From NCBI GenBank assembly GCA_035448545.1, contig DAOTJE010000008.1, positions 1 to 64,000 on the forward strand: DNA of 64,000 nt, written 5' to 3'. The position numbers were made by a program, and so were the translations under genes. The notes below the pieces were generated by a model. That model searched no databases, was not told the origin of the DNA, and saw nothing but the letters and a program-made list of their open reading frames with translations. Numbering within the stretch: the first letter of the stretch is position 1; every line of letters begins with the position of its first letter. Shown here in pieces: positions 15,309 through 25,900 of this stretch. Origin of the DNA: Anaerobaca sp035448545 (lineage in GTDB: Bacteria > Planctomycetota > Phycisphaerae > Sedimentisphaerales > Anaerobacaceae).

Positions 15309-15848
15309 GTGGACGTCTGGAACGAACCTGGCGGGGTTCTGCGGCACTGTCTGAAGTGCGGTGCGGCGGCCCTGCGTCTGATCGGGAGCAAGCAGCTCTA
15401 TTGCGACTATTGCGGCTTCGAATTCTACCTGAACCCCGCCGCGGCTGTGGCGGCGTTGATTCCCGATCCAGAGGGACGGCTCCTGATTGTTGAGCGAGCC
15501 CAGGAGCCCCGAAAGGGAACGTGGGATCTGCCGGGCGGGTTTGCCGACCCGGGGGAGTCGGCCGAGGAATCTCTGCGTCGGGAGGTCCGGGAGGAACTGG
15601 GATTGGAAATCACCCATTCGCGATATTTGTGCTCGTTTCCAAACCGCTACGAGTACATGGGCGTGGGATACGCGACCATGGATCTGGGCTTCGTCTGCGA
15701 TGTGCAGGACGCGGGTGCCGCCCGCGTTGCGGAGGCGGAGGTTGCCCGGCTGCTGCGCATTCGGCCGCAGGAGATCGACCTGTCGCGATTTGGCTTTGGC
15801 TCGGCGGCCCGGATCGTCGAGCGGTATCAAGCCGGTAGTGTCCGGTAG
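15309..15848 (+). CDS. Nudix hydrolase with N-terminal zinc ribbon
   Basis: Probable nucleoside-diphosphate-linked pyrophosphatase, 179 residues. Residues 14-36 carry a four-cysteine ribbon (CLKCG ... CDYCG) like that of NADH pyrophosphatases. The Nudix box follows as GGFADPGESAEESLRREV and REELGLE, matching G-x5-E-x7-R-E-x-x-E-E-x-G. The start is GTG with GGAG nine bases upstream. The protein is shorter than NudC and lacks its N-terminal domain, so the substrate is uncertain. It stands alone between the tmRNA region and a large secreted protein gene. Confidence 0.85.
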   Translation: MDVWNEPGGVLRHCLKCGAAALRLIGSKQLYCDYCGFEFYLNPAAAVAALIPDPEGRLLIVERAQEPRKGTWDLPGGFADPGESAEESLRREVREELGLEITHSRYLCSFPNRYEYMGVGYATMDLGFVCDVQDAGAARVAEAEVARLLRIRPQEIDLSRFGFGSAARIVERYQAGSVR

Positions 15849-15896
15849 CCCATTGGCTGCCGCGATATGCCATCCCGAAACCCAAGGCGATCTATG

Positions 15897-15925
15897 TTGC
15901 GTGGGTCGCGGCAATATGGTATAAG
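15897..15925 (+). promoter_or_regulatory. Candidate promoter for the LamG protein gene
   Basis: TTGCGT at 15897-15902 and TATAAG at 15920-15925 are separated by 17 bases. The predicted transcript has a 5' leader of about 220 bases before the ATG at 16153. I see no known riboswitch in this leader. Confidence 0.42.
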
Positions 15926-16152
15926 AAGAGTAAGAGGAGTTCTGTTCACAGCCGACGGGGGGTAGGCCGTGATCTGAAAAGTGGCACGTCTTTATTGTGC
16001 GGTTGGGTCTGGAATCACATCGGCGTCAGGGTCGCACGGCCGGGACAGAGTGCGGGTGCTATGCGAGGCGTTTCGACGTTCCCGACGCCCATCGGGGCAC
16101 ATCGGGCCGGTCGCAACGCCGCCGGACAGGTCTTATTCGAAGGAGGATCATT

Positions 16153-19059
16153 ATGGGCAGACGACTGACGTATCCATTGTGTTTCTTCTTGTGGTTCGCG
16201 GTGTTGTCGGCGGGTGCTGCACGAGCGGCCGACGCGACTCTGGTCGGCTACTGGATGCTGGATGAGCAATCGGGCCTGATCGCGGCCGATTCGAGCGGCA
16301 ACGGCAATGATGGGACCTTGTCGGGCGACCTCACGTGGCAGCCGGCGGCAGGCAAGTGGGTCGGTGCTCTGCTGTGGGGTGGGACGAACACCGCCCACGT
16401 CGAAGTGTCCGCGGCCGGGCTGTCCGCTTCGGCCGGAACCATCATGATGTGGGGCAACCTCAGCGAGCCGCAGCCCTCGCAGACGCGCTACTTCTTCGGA
16501 CACACCACGCAGCCGTCGTACAACAACCGCATTCAGTTGTACATGGACGGCAGCAACACCGAACTGGATCTCGGGTTGGGCGGCGCCCACGTGGTCCGCA
16601 GCAACATCCGAATCCTGGAAACGCAGAGGTGGTATCACGTCGCGCTGACGTGGAACAACGGCAGCTACGTCGTGTACATCGACGGTGAAGAGGCGGCGGC
16701 CGGAAGCTATTCCGGACTGAGTGCGATCCACGACTTCCTTTGGATCGGCAACGATGGCAACCCGGTGTCGGAGGGGACTGAGGCGTTCGGTGGCCTGCTC
16801 GACGAGGTGGCGATCTACAGCCGGGCGCTGCCGCTGGCGGAAGTCCAGTATGTGATGAACGGCGGCCTGCGGGAGAAGGCGACGGCGACCGAGCCTCAGC
16901 CGGAAGACGGCGCGGTTGACGTACGCCGCGATGTGGTTCTCGCTTGGGTCGCCGGCAAGTACGCCGCAGCGCACGACGTGTACTTTGGGACGGTGCAGGC
17001 CAGCGTCGAAGCGGCGGACCGCGCCAACCCGATGGGAGTGCTCGTCAGTCAGGGCCAGAGCGATGCATCGTATGCCCCCGCCGGACTGCTGGAGATCGGG
17101 CAGACCTATTACTGGCGCATCGACGAGGTCAACGCTGCCCCCGACAACAGCATCTACAAAGGGGATGTCTGGAGCTTCACCGCCGAGCCGATGGCCTATC
17201 CGATCGCGAGCGTGACCGCTACCAGCAACGCGACGCCCGTGGAAGGCCAGGTGCCGGACAACGCGGTCAACGGCTCGGGTCTCGATGCCGACGGCTTGCA
17301 CTCGACGCAGGCTAACGACATGTGGCTCGGCGCGCCCGGCGAGGACCCGGTGTGGATTCAGTTCGAGTTCGACAAGGTCTACAAGCTCCACGAGCTTCTG
17401 GTCTGGAACTACAACGTGATGTTCGAGCCGGTGCTGGGCTTCGGACTCAAGGATGTGACGATCGAGCATTCGCTCGACGGCGCCGAGTGGGTGGTGCTGG
17501 GCGATGCGCAGTTCGCCCGGGCGACGGCCAAGGCAGGCTACGCGCACAACACCACGGTCGGTCTGGGCGGGGCGGTCGCCAAATACGTCCGCTTCAATGT
17601 CAAGAGCGGGTGGGGCATGATGGGCCAGTACGGCCTGAGCGAAGTGCGGTTCACGTACATTCCCGTCCGGGCCCGCCAGCCGCAGCCGGCCGACGGGGCG
17701 ACAAACGTAGATCCGGACACCATCCTGAGCTGGCGTGCCGGACGCGAGGCGGCCTCACACGATGTCTATGTCGGCACGGATTCGGACACGCTATCGCTGG
17801 TCGATAACGTCACGCAAACCTCCGCCATGTCGGCTGCGGTGGAGTTCGGGACCACGTACTACTGGCGCGTCGACGAGGTGGGAGACACCGTTTGGGTCGG
17901 AGACCTTTGGACCTTCTCCACCAGCGAATATGCGTTGATCGACGGGTTCGAGGATTACACTGACGACATCGACGCCGGCGAAGCCATCTTCGACACTTGG
18001 GTGGACGGCTGGGTCAATAAGACCGGCTCGACTGTGGGCTACCTTGAGGCTCCGTTTGCCGAACGGACGATCGTCCGCACGGGCAAGCAGTCCATGCCCT
18101 TGCAGTATGACAATAGCAAGTCACCATTCTACTCCGAAGCCACGCGGACCTTCGACGTCGCGCAGAACTGGACGGTTCACGGTGCCAACACGCTGGTGCT
18201 TTACTTCCGGGGTGTACCCGGGCCGTTCCTGGAGCTGGCCGACGGCAAGATCATCATGGGTGCGGCCGGCACGGACATCTGGAACACCGCCGACGAGTTC
18301 CGTTTCGCGTACAAGCCGCTCAGCGGCAACGGCTCGATCGTGGCGCTCATCGAGAGCGTATCGCGTGCGGTCGACTGGACCAAGGCGGGCGTGATGATCC
18401 GTGAGACGCTGGAGGCGGGCTCGGCGTTCGCGGCGGTGTATGCGACGCCGGACTACGGGTGCCGCTATCAGGCCCGTCTGACGACCGGCGCGGCGGCGGT
18501 CAGTGACAGCGGTGTGGTCACCGCCGAGCAGACCGCTCTGCGTCCTCCGTACTGGGTGAAGATCGAGCGGGTGGGCAGCAGCTTCAACGGCTACTACTCG
18601 ACCGATGGGGCCAACTGGACGGCGATGGCGTGGAACCCGCAGACGATCGCGATGGGTGCGAACGTGTACATCGGCCTGGCGGTGACCAGCCACAGTGCGG
18701 GTGTTCTGGCCAGCGCGGAGTTCTCCGGGGTGGCGACCACGGGCAACGTCAACGGTGGGTGGCTTGTGGAGACGATCGGCGCCGCGCAGCCTGCGGGCAA
18801 TGGTGCCGGGCAACTCTACGTGACGCTGGAAGATGCGTCGGGCAAGACGGCGACGGTGAGCCATCCGGCCGGGGCGGGGGCGGTGTTCCTGGCCGGCTGG
18901 AACGAGTGGGCGATCCCGTACAGCGCTCTGGCCGGTGTGAACCTCAGCCGGATCGAAGCGATGACGATCGGGGTCGGCAACCGGACCAGTCCGGCGGCCG
19001 GCGGCACCGGCATCGTCTACATCGACGATATCGGTTACGGAAAGCCCGCTTCCGAATAG
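16153..19059 (+). CDS. Large secreted LamG / discoidin / fibronectin-like repeat protein
   Basis: A 968-residue exported protein, probably carbohydrate-binding at the cell surface. A signal peptide (LCFFLWFAVLSAGAARA) is followed by a LamG concanavalin-like domain beginning VGYWMLDEQSG. Next are a fibronectin-like module (HDVYFGT ... YYWRIDEVN), an F5/8-type discoidin domain (DNAVNGSGLDADGLH), and a second fibronectin-like module (HDVYVGT ... YYWRVDEV). The rest holds a DUF1349-like lectin segment (KAGVMIRETLEAGSA) and a closing beta-sandwich. The start is fixed by AAGGAGG eight bases before the ATG. Proteins of this layout are abundant in Phycisphaerae. No catalytic domain is evident. Confidence 0.85.
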   Translation: MGRRLTYPLCFFLWFAVLSAGAARAADATLVGYWMLDEQSGLIAADSSGNGNDGTLSGDLTWQPAAGKWVGALLWGGTNTAHVEVSAAGLSASAGTIMMWGNLSEPQPSQTRYFFGHTTQPSYNNRIQLYMDGSNTELDLGLGGAHVVRSNIRILETQRWYHVALTWNNGSYVVYIDGEEAAAGSYSGLSAIHDFLWIGNDGNPVSEGTEAFGGLLDEVAIYSRALPLAEVQYVMNGGLREKATATEPQPEDGAVDVRRDVVLAWVAGKYAAAHDVYFGTVQASVEAADRANPMGVLVSQGQSDASYAPAGLLEIGQTYYWRIDEVNAAPDNSIYKGDVWSFTAEPMAYPIASVTATSNATPVEGQVPDNAVNGSGLDADGLHSTQANDMWLGAPGEDPVWIQFEFDKVYKLHELLVWNYNVMFEPVLGFGLKDVTIEHSLDGAEWVVLGDAQFARATAKAGYAHNTTVGLGGAVAKYVRFNVKSGWGMMGQYGLSEVRFTYIPVRARQPQPADGATNVDPDTILSWRAGREAASHDVYVGTDSDTLSLVDNVTQTSAMSAAVEFGTTYYWRVDEVGDTVWVGDLWTFSTSEYALIDGFEDYTDDIDAGEAIFDTWVDGWVNKTGSTVGYLEAPFAERTIVRTGKQSMPLQYDNSKSPFYSEATRTFDVAQNWTVHGANTLVLYFRGVPGPFLELADGKIIMGAAGTDIWNTADEFRFAYKPLSGNGSIVALIESVSRAVDWTKAGVMIRETLEAGSAFAAVYATPDYGCRYQARLTTGAAAVSDSGVVTAEQTALRPPYWVKIERVGSSFNGYYSTDGANWTAMAWNPQTIAMGANVYIGLAVTSHSAGVLASAEFSGVATTGNVNGGWLVETIGAAQPAGNGAGQLYVTLEDASGKTATVSHPAGAGAVFLAGWNEWAIPYSALAGVNLSRIEAMTIGVGNRTSPAAGGTGIVYIDDIGYGKPASE

Positions 19060-19089
19060 GGCGGTGAACGGACAGAAGAAGGTGTTTTT

Positions 19090-19118
19090 CGGGCCTGTGC
19101 CTGCCGGGCACAGGCCCG
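19090..19118 (+). terminator. Strong GC-rich hairpin after the LamG protein gene
   Basis: CGGGCCTGTGCC at 19090-19101 pairs perfectly with GGCACAGGCCCG at 19107-19118 across a five-base loop. There is no T-run on the 3' side, so it may only be a 3'-end stabilising or Rho-assisted structure. Confidence 0.4.
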
Positions 19119-19270
19119 ATCTCTGTCGGCCCGGCGTGCTCGCCCGGTAGAATGCGCCATGTTCCCGCTTGAGTTACGGCAGCGACAGAGTACAATGAAT
19201 GGGTACTCCTGGATCGTCGGCAGGAGGGGCCCGGGTTTACGGGTTTGAGAGAAGGGTGTTGAGTAAGACC

Positions 19271-21016
19271 ATGGCAATGGTTCACGTCATGCAGGCCTTG
19301 TGCCTGGCGGTGATCTGCGTCCCGGTTCAGGGTGTGCCGGTAAGAGCCCATCCCACCGCTCTGGTGTGCTGGGGGCAAGGTCTCGGTCCGGCCGAGACGG
19401 CCGACTGGGATACCGAGTACACGGCCGTTGCCCTCGGCGCCTATCACGGTCTCGCGCTGGATGCCGATGGTGTCGTCACATGCTGGGGCGAGAATGGCAG
19501 CGGTCAGTGCGTTGTGCCAAGCGGGCAGGGTTTCACCGCCATTGCCGCCGGCTTCTATCACAGTCTGGCTCTGCGCCCGGACGGCTCGATCGTGGCATGG
19601 GGAGACAACACGAGAGGCCAGCGCAACATTCCCTCTGAGGCCGGGTTCGTCGCGGTGGCCGCCGGCCACTGGCACAGCTTGGCCATCCGGTCCGATGGCT
19701 CTCTGGCGGCGTGGGGATGGAACGAATACGGCCAATGTGACGTTCCCGCCGGATACGATTTCACAGCTGTCTGCGCGGGATTCTGTCACAGTCTGGCCTT
19801 GCGGTCCGATGGTTCGCTGATCGCCTGGGGAGGAAACGGCGACGGTCAGTGCGATGTGCCATCCGGGAATGATTTCACCGCCATCGCGACCGGTTCGCTG
19901 CACAACCTGGCCCTGCGACGCGATGGTTCGCTTGTGGCTTGGGGCCACAATGACTACGGGCAGTGCAAAGTGCCCCAGGGCGGCGGCTTCATTGCCATCG
20001 CGGCCGGGGCGTTTCACAGTCTGGCTCTGAAGTCCGACGGTTCCGTTGTGGCCTGGGGGTACGATAGCTACGGTCAGTGTGACGTTCCGCCGACGAACTA
20101 CGTGGTGATGATTGCCGCCGGAGGTTTTCAATCGCTGGCGGTTCAGACCGACCGCCCGAGGGTACCGATTGTTGAGCCGGTCATCGCAAACGTGTCCGAC
20201 GTGGTTGCCGTCGAAGCGATTGAACCGGCTGATGCCAATGCCGCAGAGGCCGAGACGGCGATTGGTGAGTTGGATGTTGTGCCGCCGACGGTCGAAGACA
20301 CCGGACCCGCAGACTCCAGTTCCGTGTCAGTGGCTTCCGAGACGCTCGACACGCCGGATCCCAATGCCATTGCCGTGGTGGGTCCGGATCTCAATCGGCT
20401 GACAGATGCCAATGCTGTGGAGCCGGTTCCCACTGATGTCAACGCGCCAGGAATCGCGGATACGGATGGGCCGCTTGCGGTGCCGACCGCGGTCGTGCGG
20501 ACCGACGCCAATGCTGTCGAACCCACGCGGGCCGTCGGGAACGACGCGAACGAGAGTGTCGCAAAGCCGGCCCCAGCCGACGCAGCCCAAGCCCGCCGTG
20601 GCGGGTCCGGGGCCGGTCGCGCCCCCGGGCTCTATGAGGGCGTGGAATTCTACGCGTGCGGCGATGCCAACAGCAAGCTGGCTCGTCCGGTCTACCATTT
20701 CACATCGGAAACCCTGACGCCGCATTTCTACACGATCAGCAAGGAGGAAAGGGATCGGCTGATCGATGAGCATCCGGATATCTGGACCTACGAAGGGGTC
20801 GCCTTCTATGCGTATCCGGAGGACGCGCATCCGGAAGGGGCGATTCCCGTGTACCGTTTCTGGTCGAGCTTGCTCAGCACACATTTCTACACCATCGACG
20901 AGAACGAGAAGAACACCTATATCAAGGATTACCCTGATCTGTGCACCTATCAGGGTATTGCCTGGTACGCCGACAAGCCGGGCGATGCGCCGGCGGCGCA
21001 GGACGGTGAGAAGTGA
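19271..21016 (+). CDS. Secreted RCC1-propeller protein with C-terminal DUF5648 repeats
   Basis: A roughly 580-residue exported protein. After a hydrophobic signal segment (MQALCLAVICVPVQG), about seven RCC1-type repeats occur, each with a core like HSLALRSDGSLIAWG and ending GQCDVP, building a probable seven-bladed propeller. A linker of about 150 residues is rich in the motif DANAVEP or variants. The last 130 residues hold two copies of a DUF5648-like module (VYHFTSETLTPHFYTI and YRFWSSLLSTHFYTI). Start is uncertain: a TTG at 19259 closer to GAGAAGGG is an alternative to the ATG at 19271. Function is probably adhesion or surface binding. Confidence 0.8.
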   Translation: MAMVHVMQALCLAVICVPVQGVPVRAHPTALVCWGQGLGPAETADWDTEYTAVALGAYHGLALDADGVVTCWGENGSGQCVVPSGQGFTAIAAGFYHSLALRPDGSIVAWGDNTRGQRNIPSEAGFVAVAAGHWHSLAIRSDGSLAAWGWNEYGQCDVPAGYDFTAVCAGFCHSLALRSDGSLIAWGGNGDGQCDVPSGNDFTAIATGSLHNLALRRDGSLVAWGHNDYGQCKVPQGGGFIAIAAGAFHSLALKSDGSVVAWGYDSYGQCDVPPTNYVVMIAAGGFQSLAVQTDRPRVPIVEPVIANVSDVVAVEAIEPADANAAEAETAIGELDVVPPTVEDTGPADSSSVSVASETLDTPDPNAIAVVGPDLNRLTDANAVEPVPTDVNAPGIADTDGPLAVPTAVVRTDANAVEPTRAVGNDANESVAKPAPADAAQARRGGSGAGRAPGLYEGVEFYACGDANSKLARPVYHFTSETLTPHFYTISKEERDRLIDEHPDIWTYEGVAFYAYPEDAHPEGAIPVYRFWSSLLSTHFYTIDENEKNTYIKDYPDLCTYQGIAWYADKPGDAPAAQDGEK

Positions 21017-21072
21017 GTACCTCGCGTCATCGTGTCGGCCGCGGCTGGCCGGAAAATACGTATTTGCCACAA

Positions 21073-21101
21073 TTGACAAATTGGGGGCTATAGAGTACAA
21101 G
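21073..21101 (+). promoter_or_regulatory. Sigma-70 promoter upstream of the membrane peptide and mltA
   Basis: TTGACA at 21073-21078 and TACAAG at 21096-21101, 17 bases apart. It would drive the small membrane protein at 21279 and probably mltA. The leader contains a palindrome CCGTGCACGG near 21136-21145. Confidence 0.6.
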
Positions 21102-21278
21102 TCGGGTTGCTAAGGAGGGCAAACCCAGAAAGTTCCGTGCACGGTTCGTACTTCTTCGAGACAGAGGTCTGAACGCGTCGGAGGTTGCCGGAGAGGGGGT
21201 ACTTTTTGCTTGTTCCCGGTGGCGGTGCGGATGTGCGTGCGGGGCTGCGCGCCTGGGGTCAATGCATGGGGGTCAGAG

Positions 21279-21440
21279 ATGTTCTTTGTTCGCAAGAGGC
21301 TGTACGAAGCGGTTGCTGCTGTCGTGACGTTCGCCATTCCGCTGGGCGTCTTTCTGCTGCTGAACCGACACGTGCCGATGTGGACGGCCGCCATAACCGC
21401 GTTACTCGTGCTCGGCGCGTCAGTCTGGTCGGGGCTCTGA
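21279..21440 (+). CDS. Small two-segment membrane protein
   Basis: A 53-residue hydrophobic protein: MFFVRKRLYEAVAAVVTF leads into one membrane segment (AIPLGVFLLL). A short NRHVPMW loop is followed by a second segment (AITALLVLGASVW). A GGGGG run lies six bases before the ATG, and a good promoter lies upstream. The positive N-terminus and loop suggest a real inner-membrane peptide. No family is recognised. It precedes mltA by 170 bases on the same strand. Confidence 0.5.
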   Translation: MFFVRKRLYEAVAAVVTFAIPLGVFLLLNRHVPMWTAAITALLVLGASVWSGL

Positions 21441-21612
21441 GGACTGCGGTCTGCTTTTCCTGCTCGGGATGCTTCGGAGCGAACTGGTCGCCTGGCTGGA
21501 TGCGGTCCGGTCCAAGCCGCCTCTTTACATTTCGGCTTCCGGACGGCCTAATAGGGCCGCCGGGCTGTCGGTGACGGCTTGGACAAGCGCTGGATGGATC
21601 GAAGAGGTGACC

Positions 21613-22806
21613 ATGAGGCACGGAGTTTCTGTCGGGCTATTGCTGCTGGCGGTCGTCGGGACAGGCTGTCGCACGAGGGTGGAGACGTACATTCAGTATG
21701 ACCGGCCGCTGCCGCCGGGCCAGCTCGCGCTGCGCAAGATCGCCGACCCCAACGAGTTCCCCGATTTCAGCAAAGCGTGGGAGGACCTCGACACATTGAA
21801 GGCGGCGATCAGGAACAGCCTGAACTATCTCAGCAAGGCCTCAAGCCAGCAGTACTACCCGTACGGCGATATCAACCACGACCGTGTGGTCAAGACACTG
21901 GAGACGTTTCTGACCTTTGTCGATTCGGGTATCCGTCCTTCCGAGCTCAACGGGGTGATCCGCGCCCATTTCGACGTCTATATGTCTGTTGGCTGCGACG
22001 ACCGGGGGACTGTGCTGTTCACCGGATATTACACGCCGATCTTCAACGCGTCTTTCGAGCGAGGCGGATGTTTTCAATACCCCCTGTACAAGATGCCCGC
22101 GGACCTGGTGAAGGGTCCCGACGGACAGACGCTGGGCCGCCGCGATGCGAGCGGGCAGATCACGTCGTATCCCGATCGGACGACGCTCGAACGCTCGGAC
22201 ATGCTCAAGGGACAAGAGCTGGTCTGGCTGGCCGACCCGTTCGAAGCGTATATCGCGCACGTGCAGGGTTCGGCCAAATTGCGTATGCCGGACGGCCGGA
22301 TCATTACGGTCGGTTACGCCGCCAGCAACGGACATGATTACGTCAGCGTCGCCCAGGCCCTGGTGGCCGACGGCAAGATCCCCAGCGACCGGATGAGCCT
22401 GGCGACGATGATCGACTACTTCAAACGCCATCCCGATCAGGTGGATCGGTACACACAGCGCAATCCCCGCTACGTCTTCTTCCGCATCGCGGAGGAAACA
22501 CCTCACGGCAGTCTGAACGAGCCGGTCACAGCCATGCGCACCATCGCCACGGACAAGTCCATCTTCCCACGTGCCTGCCTGGCATTCATCTCAACAACCG
22601 TTCCCCACGCGCGGCGGGCCAGCATTGTCCGGGAGCCGTACGAGGGTTTTGTGCTGGACCAGGACACCGGCGGCGCCATCCGGGCCCCCGGCCGCTGTGA
22701 CATCTACATGGGCCAGGGTGACGAAGCGGGGCATCTGGCCGGCCAGACCTACCAGGAAGGACGCCTCTACTACCTCTTCCTCAAAGGCCCCTCGCCAACC
22801 CTGTGA
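21613..22806 (+). CDS. mltA: MltA-type lytic murein transglycosylase, lipoprotein
   Basis: Cleaves glycan strands of peptidoglycan to 1,6-anhydro ends. The 397-residue product starts with a lipoprotein signal (LLLLAVVGTGC, Cys19). The MltA barrel follows with FTGYYTPIF and WLADPFEAYIAHVQGSAKL, and the C-terminal 3D domain has DQDTGGAIRAPGRCDIYMG, including the catalytic Asp in RCDIYMG. The ATG is chosen because the signal peptide starts there with GAGGTG just upstream; longer frames lack a signal. Presence of this enzyme implies a peptidoglycan cell wall. Confidence 0.92.
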   Translation: MRHGVSVGLLLLAVVGTGCRTRVETYIQYDRPLPPGQLALRKIADPNEFPDFSKAWEDLDTLKAAIRNSLNYLSKASSQQYYPYGDINHDRVVKTLETFLTFVDSGIRPSELNGVIRAHFDVYMSVGCDDRGTVLFTGYYTPIFNASFERGGCFQYPLYKMPADLVKGPDGQTLGRRDASGQITSYPDRTTLERSDMLKGQELVWLADPFEAYIAHVQGSAKLRMPDGRIITVGYAASNGHDYVSVAQALVADGKIPSDRMSLATMIDYFKRHPDQVDRYTQRNPRYVFFRIAEETPHGSLNEPVTAMRTIATDKSIFPRACLAFISTTVPHARRASIVREPYEGFVLDQDTGGAIRAPGRCDIYMGQGDEAGHLAGQTYQEGRLYYLFLKGPSPTL

Positions 22807-22855
22807 TGTGAGCCGACAGTGTCGTGCATTGCTGTGCCCAGATTCGGGCATGTGC

Positions 22856-22884
22856 TTGACAGGCGGGCGGCCTGAGCCTATCAT
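22856..22884 (+). promoter_or_regulatory. Sigma-70 promoter of dnaE
   Basis: Consensus TTGACA at 22856-22861 and TATCAT at 22879-22884 with a 17-base spacer, about 30 bases before the dnaE ATG. Confidence 0.72.
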
Positions 22885-22921
22885 GCTCCAAAGGATTTCG
22901 TGGCGATAGGACCTGTAAAGC

Positions 22922-25900
22922 ATGTCTGAAAAAGGATTTACACACCTACACCTGCACAGTCAGTATTCGCTGCTCGACGGTGCCATACCCTTCGGGCGGC
23001 TCTTCGACCGCTGCAAGAAGCTGGGCATGGATTCCGTGGCGTTGACCGATCACGGCAACATGTTCGGCGTGATCGAGTTCTACACGAAGGCGCGTGCGGC
23101 CGAGATCAAACCGATCATCGGGATTGAGGCCTACATCGCACCGGGAAGCCGCTTCGACAAGACCGGTGGCGGCGGCGTCAAGGAGAACGCCTACCACCTG
23201 ATTCTGCTGGCCGAGAATCTGGCCGGCTACCGCAATCTCCTGAAGCTCAGCAGCATCGGCTACCTCGAAGGCTTTTACTACCGACCGCGGATCGACAAGG
23301 AGGTGCTGGCGGAGCATAGCGAAGGGCTTATCTGTACGACTGCCTGCGTCGCGGGTGAGGTGCCGACGGCGCTGGTTCGTGGAGACCGCAAGGCGGCGCG
23401 CGATGCGGCGGAGAGTTTTCTGCGGATATTCGGTCCGGATCGTTTCTTTCTGGAGATTCAGCACCACGAGAGCACCGACGATACGACGCCGGACGTCCGT
23501 CAGCCTATGATCGATCTGGCCAACGAGATGGGCATCGGCCTGGTCGTGACGAACGACGTGCATTTCCTCGATGCCGAGGATTACGAGGCGCACAATGCGC
23601 TGTGCTGTATCAGCACGGGCAAGCTGATCACCGATCCCAGCCGCTTGGTGTATCCGCCGGACGTGTACCTCAAAAGCCCCGAGCAGATGCGCCAGATGTT
23701 CCGCGATGTGCCCGAGGCCTGCGACAACACCCTGGCCATCGCCGCACGATGCAACGTGGAAATCGACCTGACTGCCCGGCATGCGCCGGTCTACACGCCT
23801 GCGGACAGGAGCACGCCCGAAGAGTATCTGACGCGTCTGGTCATGCAGGGGGCCAAACGCCTGTACGGCACGATCACGCCCGAGATCCAGGAACGGATCG
23901 ATCGTGAGTTGTCTGTCATCGCCGGCAAGGGCTTCGCCAGCTACTTCCTGATCGTCTGGGACTTCTGCAATTTTGCCCGCGAGAACAACATCCCGGTCGG
24001 CGCTCGCGGCAGCGCCGTCGGCACGATTGTCGGCTACTGCCTGGGCATCTGCGATGTGGACCCGATCCAGTATGACCTGCTGTTCGAGCGGTTCATGGAC
24101 CCGGCGCGAAACGAGATGCCCGATATCGATATTGATATCTGCCAGGACGGACGCGCCCGCGTGCTCGAGTACGTCCGGCAGAAGTACGGGCAGATCGCGC
24201 AGATCATCACCTTCGGAACGATGAAGGCCAAGGCCGTCATCCGCGACGTCTGCCGGGTGCTCGACGTGCCGCTGGCGGAGGCCGACCGTCTGGCCAAGCT
24301 TGTGCCCAACGACCTGAAGATGACGCTCGACAAGGCGCTCGAGATCGAGCCCGAACTGAGGCAGGCCTACGAGCGGGACGAGCGGACACACAAGGTGATT
24401 GACATCGGCCGAAAGCTGGAGGGCCTGACGCGGCACGCTTCCGTGCACGCCTGTGGCGTGGTGATCGCCGATGAGCCGCTGACGAACTTCCTGCCTCTCT
24501 ACAAGGCGTCCGGCTCGGACGACATCATCACGCAGTTCGAAGGGCCTACCGTCGAGAAGGTCGGCCTGCTGAAGATGGACTTCCTGGGCCTCAAGACGCT
24601 GAGCGTACTGGCCCGCGCCCGCCGGCTGATCAAAGAGCTCCACGGGGTGGACATCGATCTGGAGAAGATAGACATCCACGACCCGAAGACGTTCGCGGTC
24701 TTCGCGGCCGGCAGGACCAAGGGTGTCTTCCAGTTCGAATCGGGCGGCATGCAGGACCTGCTGATGAAGATGAAGCCCGACCGGATCGAGGACCTCATTG
24801 CCGCCAATGCGCTATACCGTCCCGGCCCGATGATCCTGATCCCGGACTACATCGATCGCAAACATGGCGCCAAGTGGACCCTGCCGCACCCGATCATGAC
24901 CGAGGTCTTGCAGGAGACCTACGGCATCATGACCTACCAGGAACAGGTCATGCGAATCTGCAATCGGCTCGGTGACATCCCGCTTCGCGAGGCGTACACG
25001 CTGATCAAGGCGATCAGCAAGAAGAAACTCGCCGTTATCGCCAAGGAAAAGGAGCGTTTCATCGCCGGCTGCGTGGGCAAGGGGCTGACGAAGGATCAGG
25101 CGAGTGAAATCTTCGAATTGATCGAACGTTTCGCTGGTTACGGCTTCAACAAGAGCCACTCGACGCGGTACGCGTTCGTCGCCTACCAGACCGCCTATCT
25201 CAAGGCGCACTGGCCGGTCGAGTTCATGGCGGCGCTGCTGACGTACGAAATGGACAGCACCGACAAGATCGTCGAGTACATCACCGAGTGTCAGACGATG
25301 GGCATCGAGGTGCTGGCGCCCGACATCAACGAGAGCAACGTCGATTTCACGCCGCTCTACAAGGACGGTGACAAAGGGGGCAAAGGCGTGATCCGCTTCG
25401 GCCTGGCAGCCGTCAAGGGAGTCGGTGAGAGGGCGGTCGAGCAGATCATCGAGGCCCGCAAGAAGATCGGCCGGTTTAAGAGCCTGTTTCATTTCTGCGA
25501 GACCGTCGATCTGCGGGCGGTCAACAAACAGGTGCTTGAAGCGCTTATCAAAGCCGGCGCCTTCGACCGGCTGGGCGGAAACCGGCACCAGATGATGGTC
25601 GGACTGGAAAAGGCCATGGAAACGGGCGCCAGCCTCCAGAGCGACAAGATCAAAGGCCAGATGAACTTTTTCGGCCAGATGAGCGGCCAGATCGACTACG
25701 CCGAAGACCACAAGCGTCTGCCCGACGTGGCGCCGTGGCCCGAGCCGCAGATGCTCGCGTTCGAGAAGCAGGTTCTCGGCTTCTACGTGACGAGCAACCC
25801 GCTGAGTCATCATGCCGAAGAGATCGCGGACTATTCGAGCATCAACACGGCTCAACTCGCTCAAAGCTCCGGCGAAAAGCAGGTCGTCATCGGGGGCATG

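Noticed and set aside
15997..16152. N-terminal extension of the LamG protein by 52 residues
   Set aside because: The signal peptide and the AAGGAGG ribosome-binding site place the start at 16153.
21110..21180. Possible group II intron domain V or complete c-di-GMP riboswitch
   Set aside because: Only fragments match (CCGTGCACGG and GGGCAAACC); the partner strands and the second conserved half are absent.
22946..24679. A 577-codon minus-strand frame inside dnaE
   Set aside because: Antisense shadow of a highly GC3-biased gene; dnaE motifs are intact on the plus strand.
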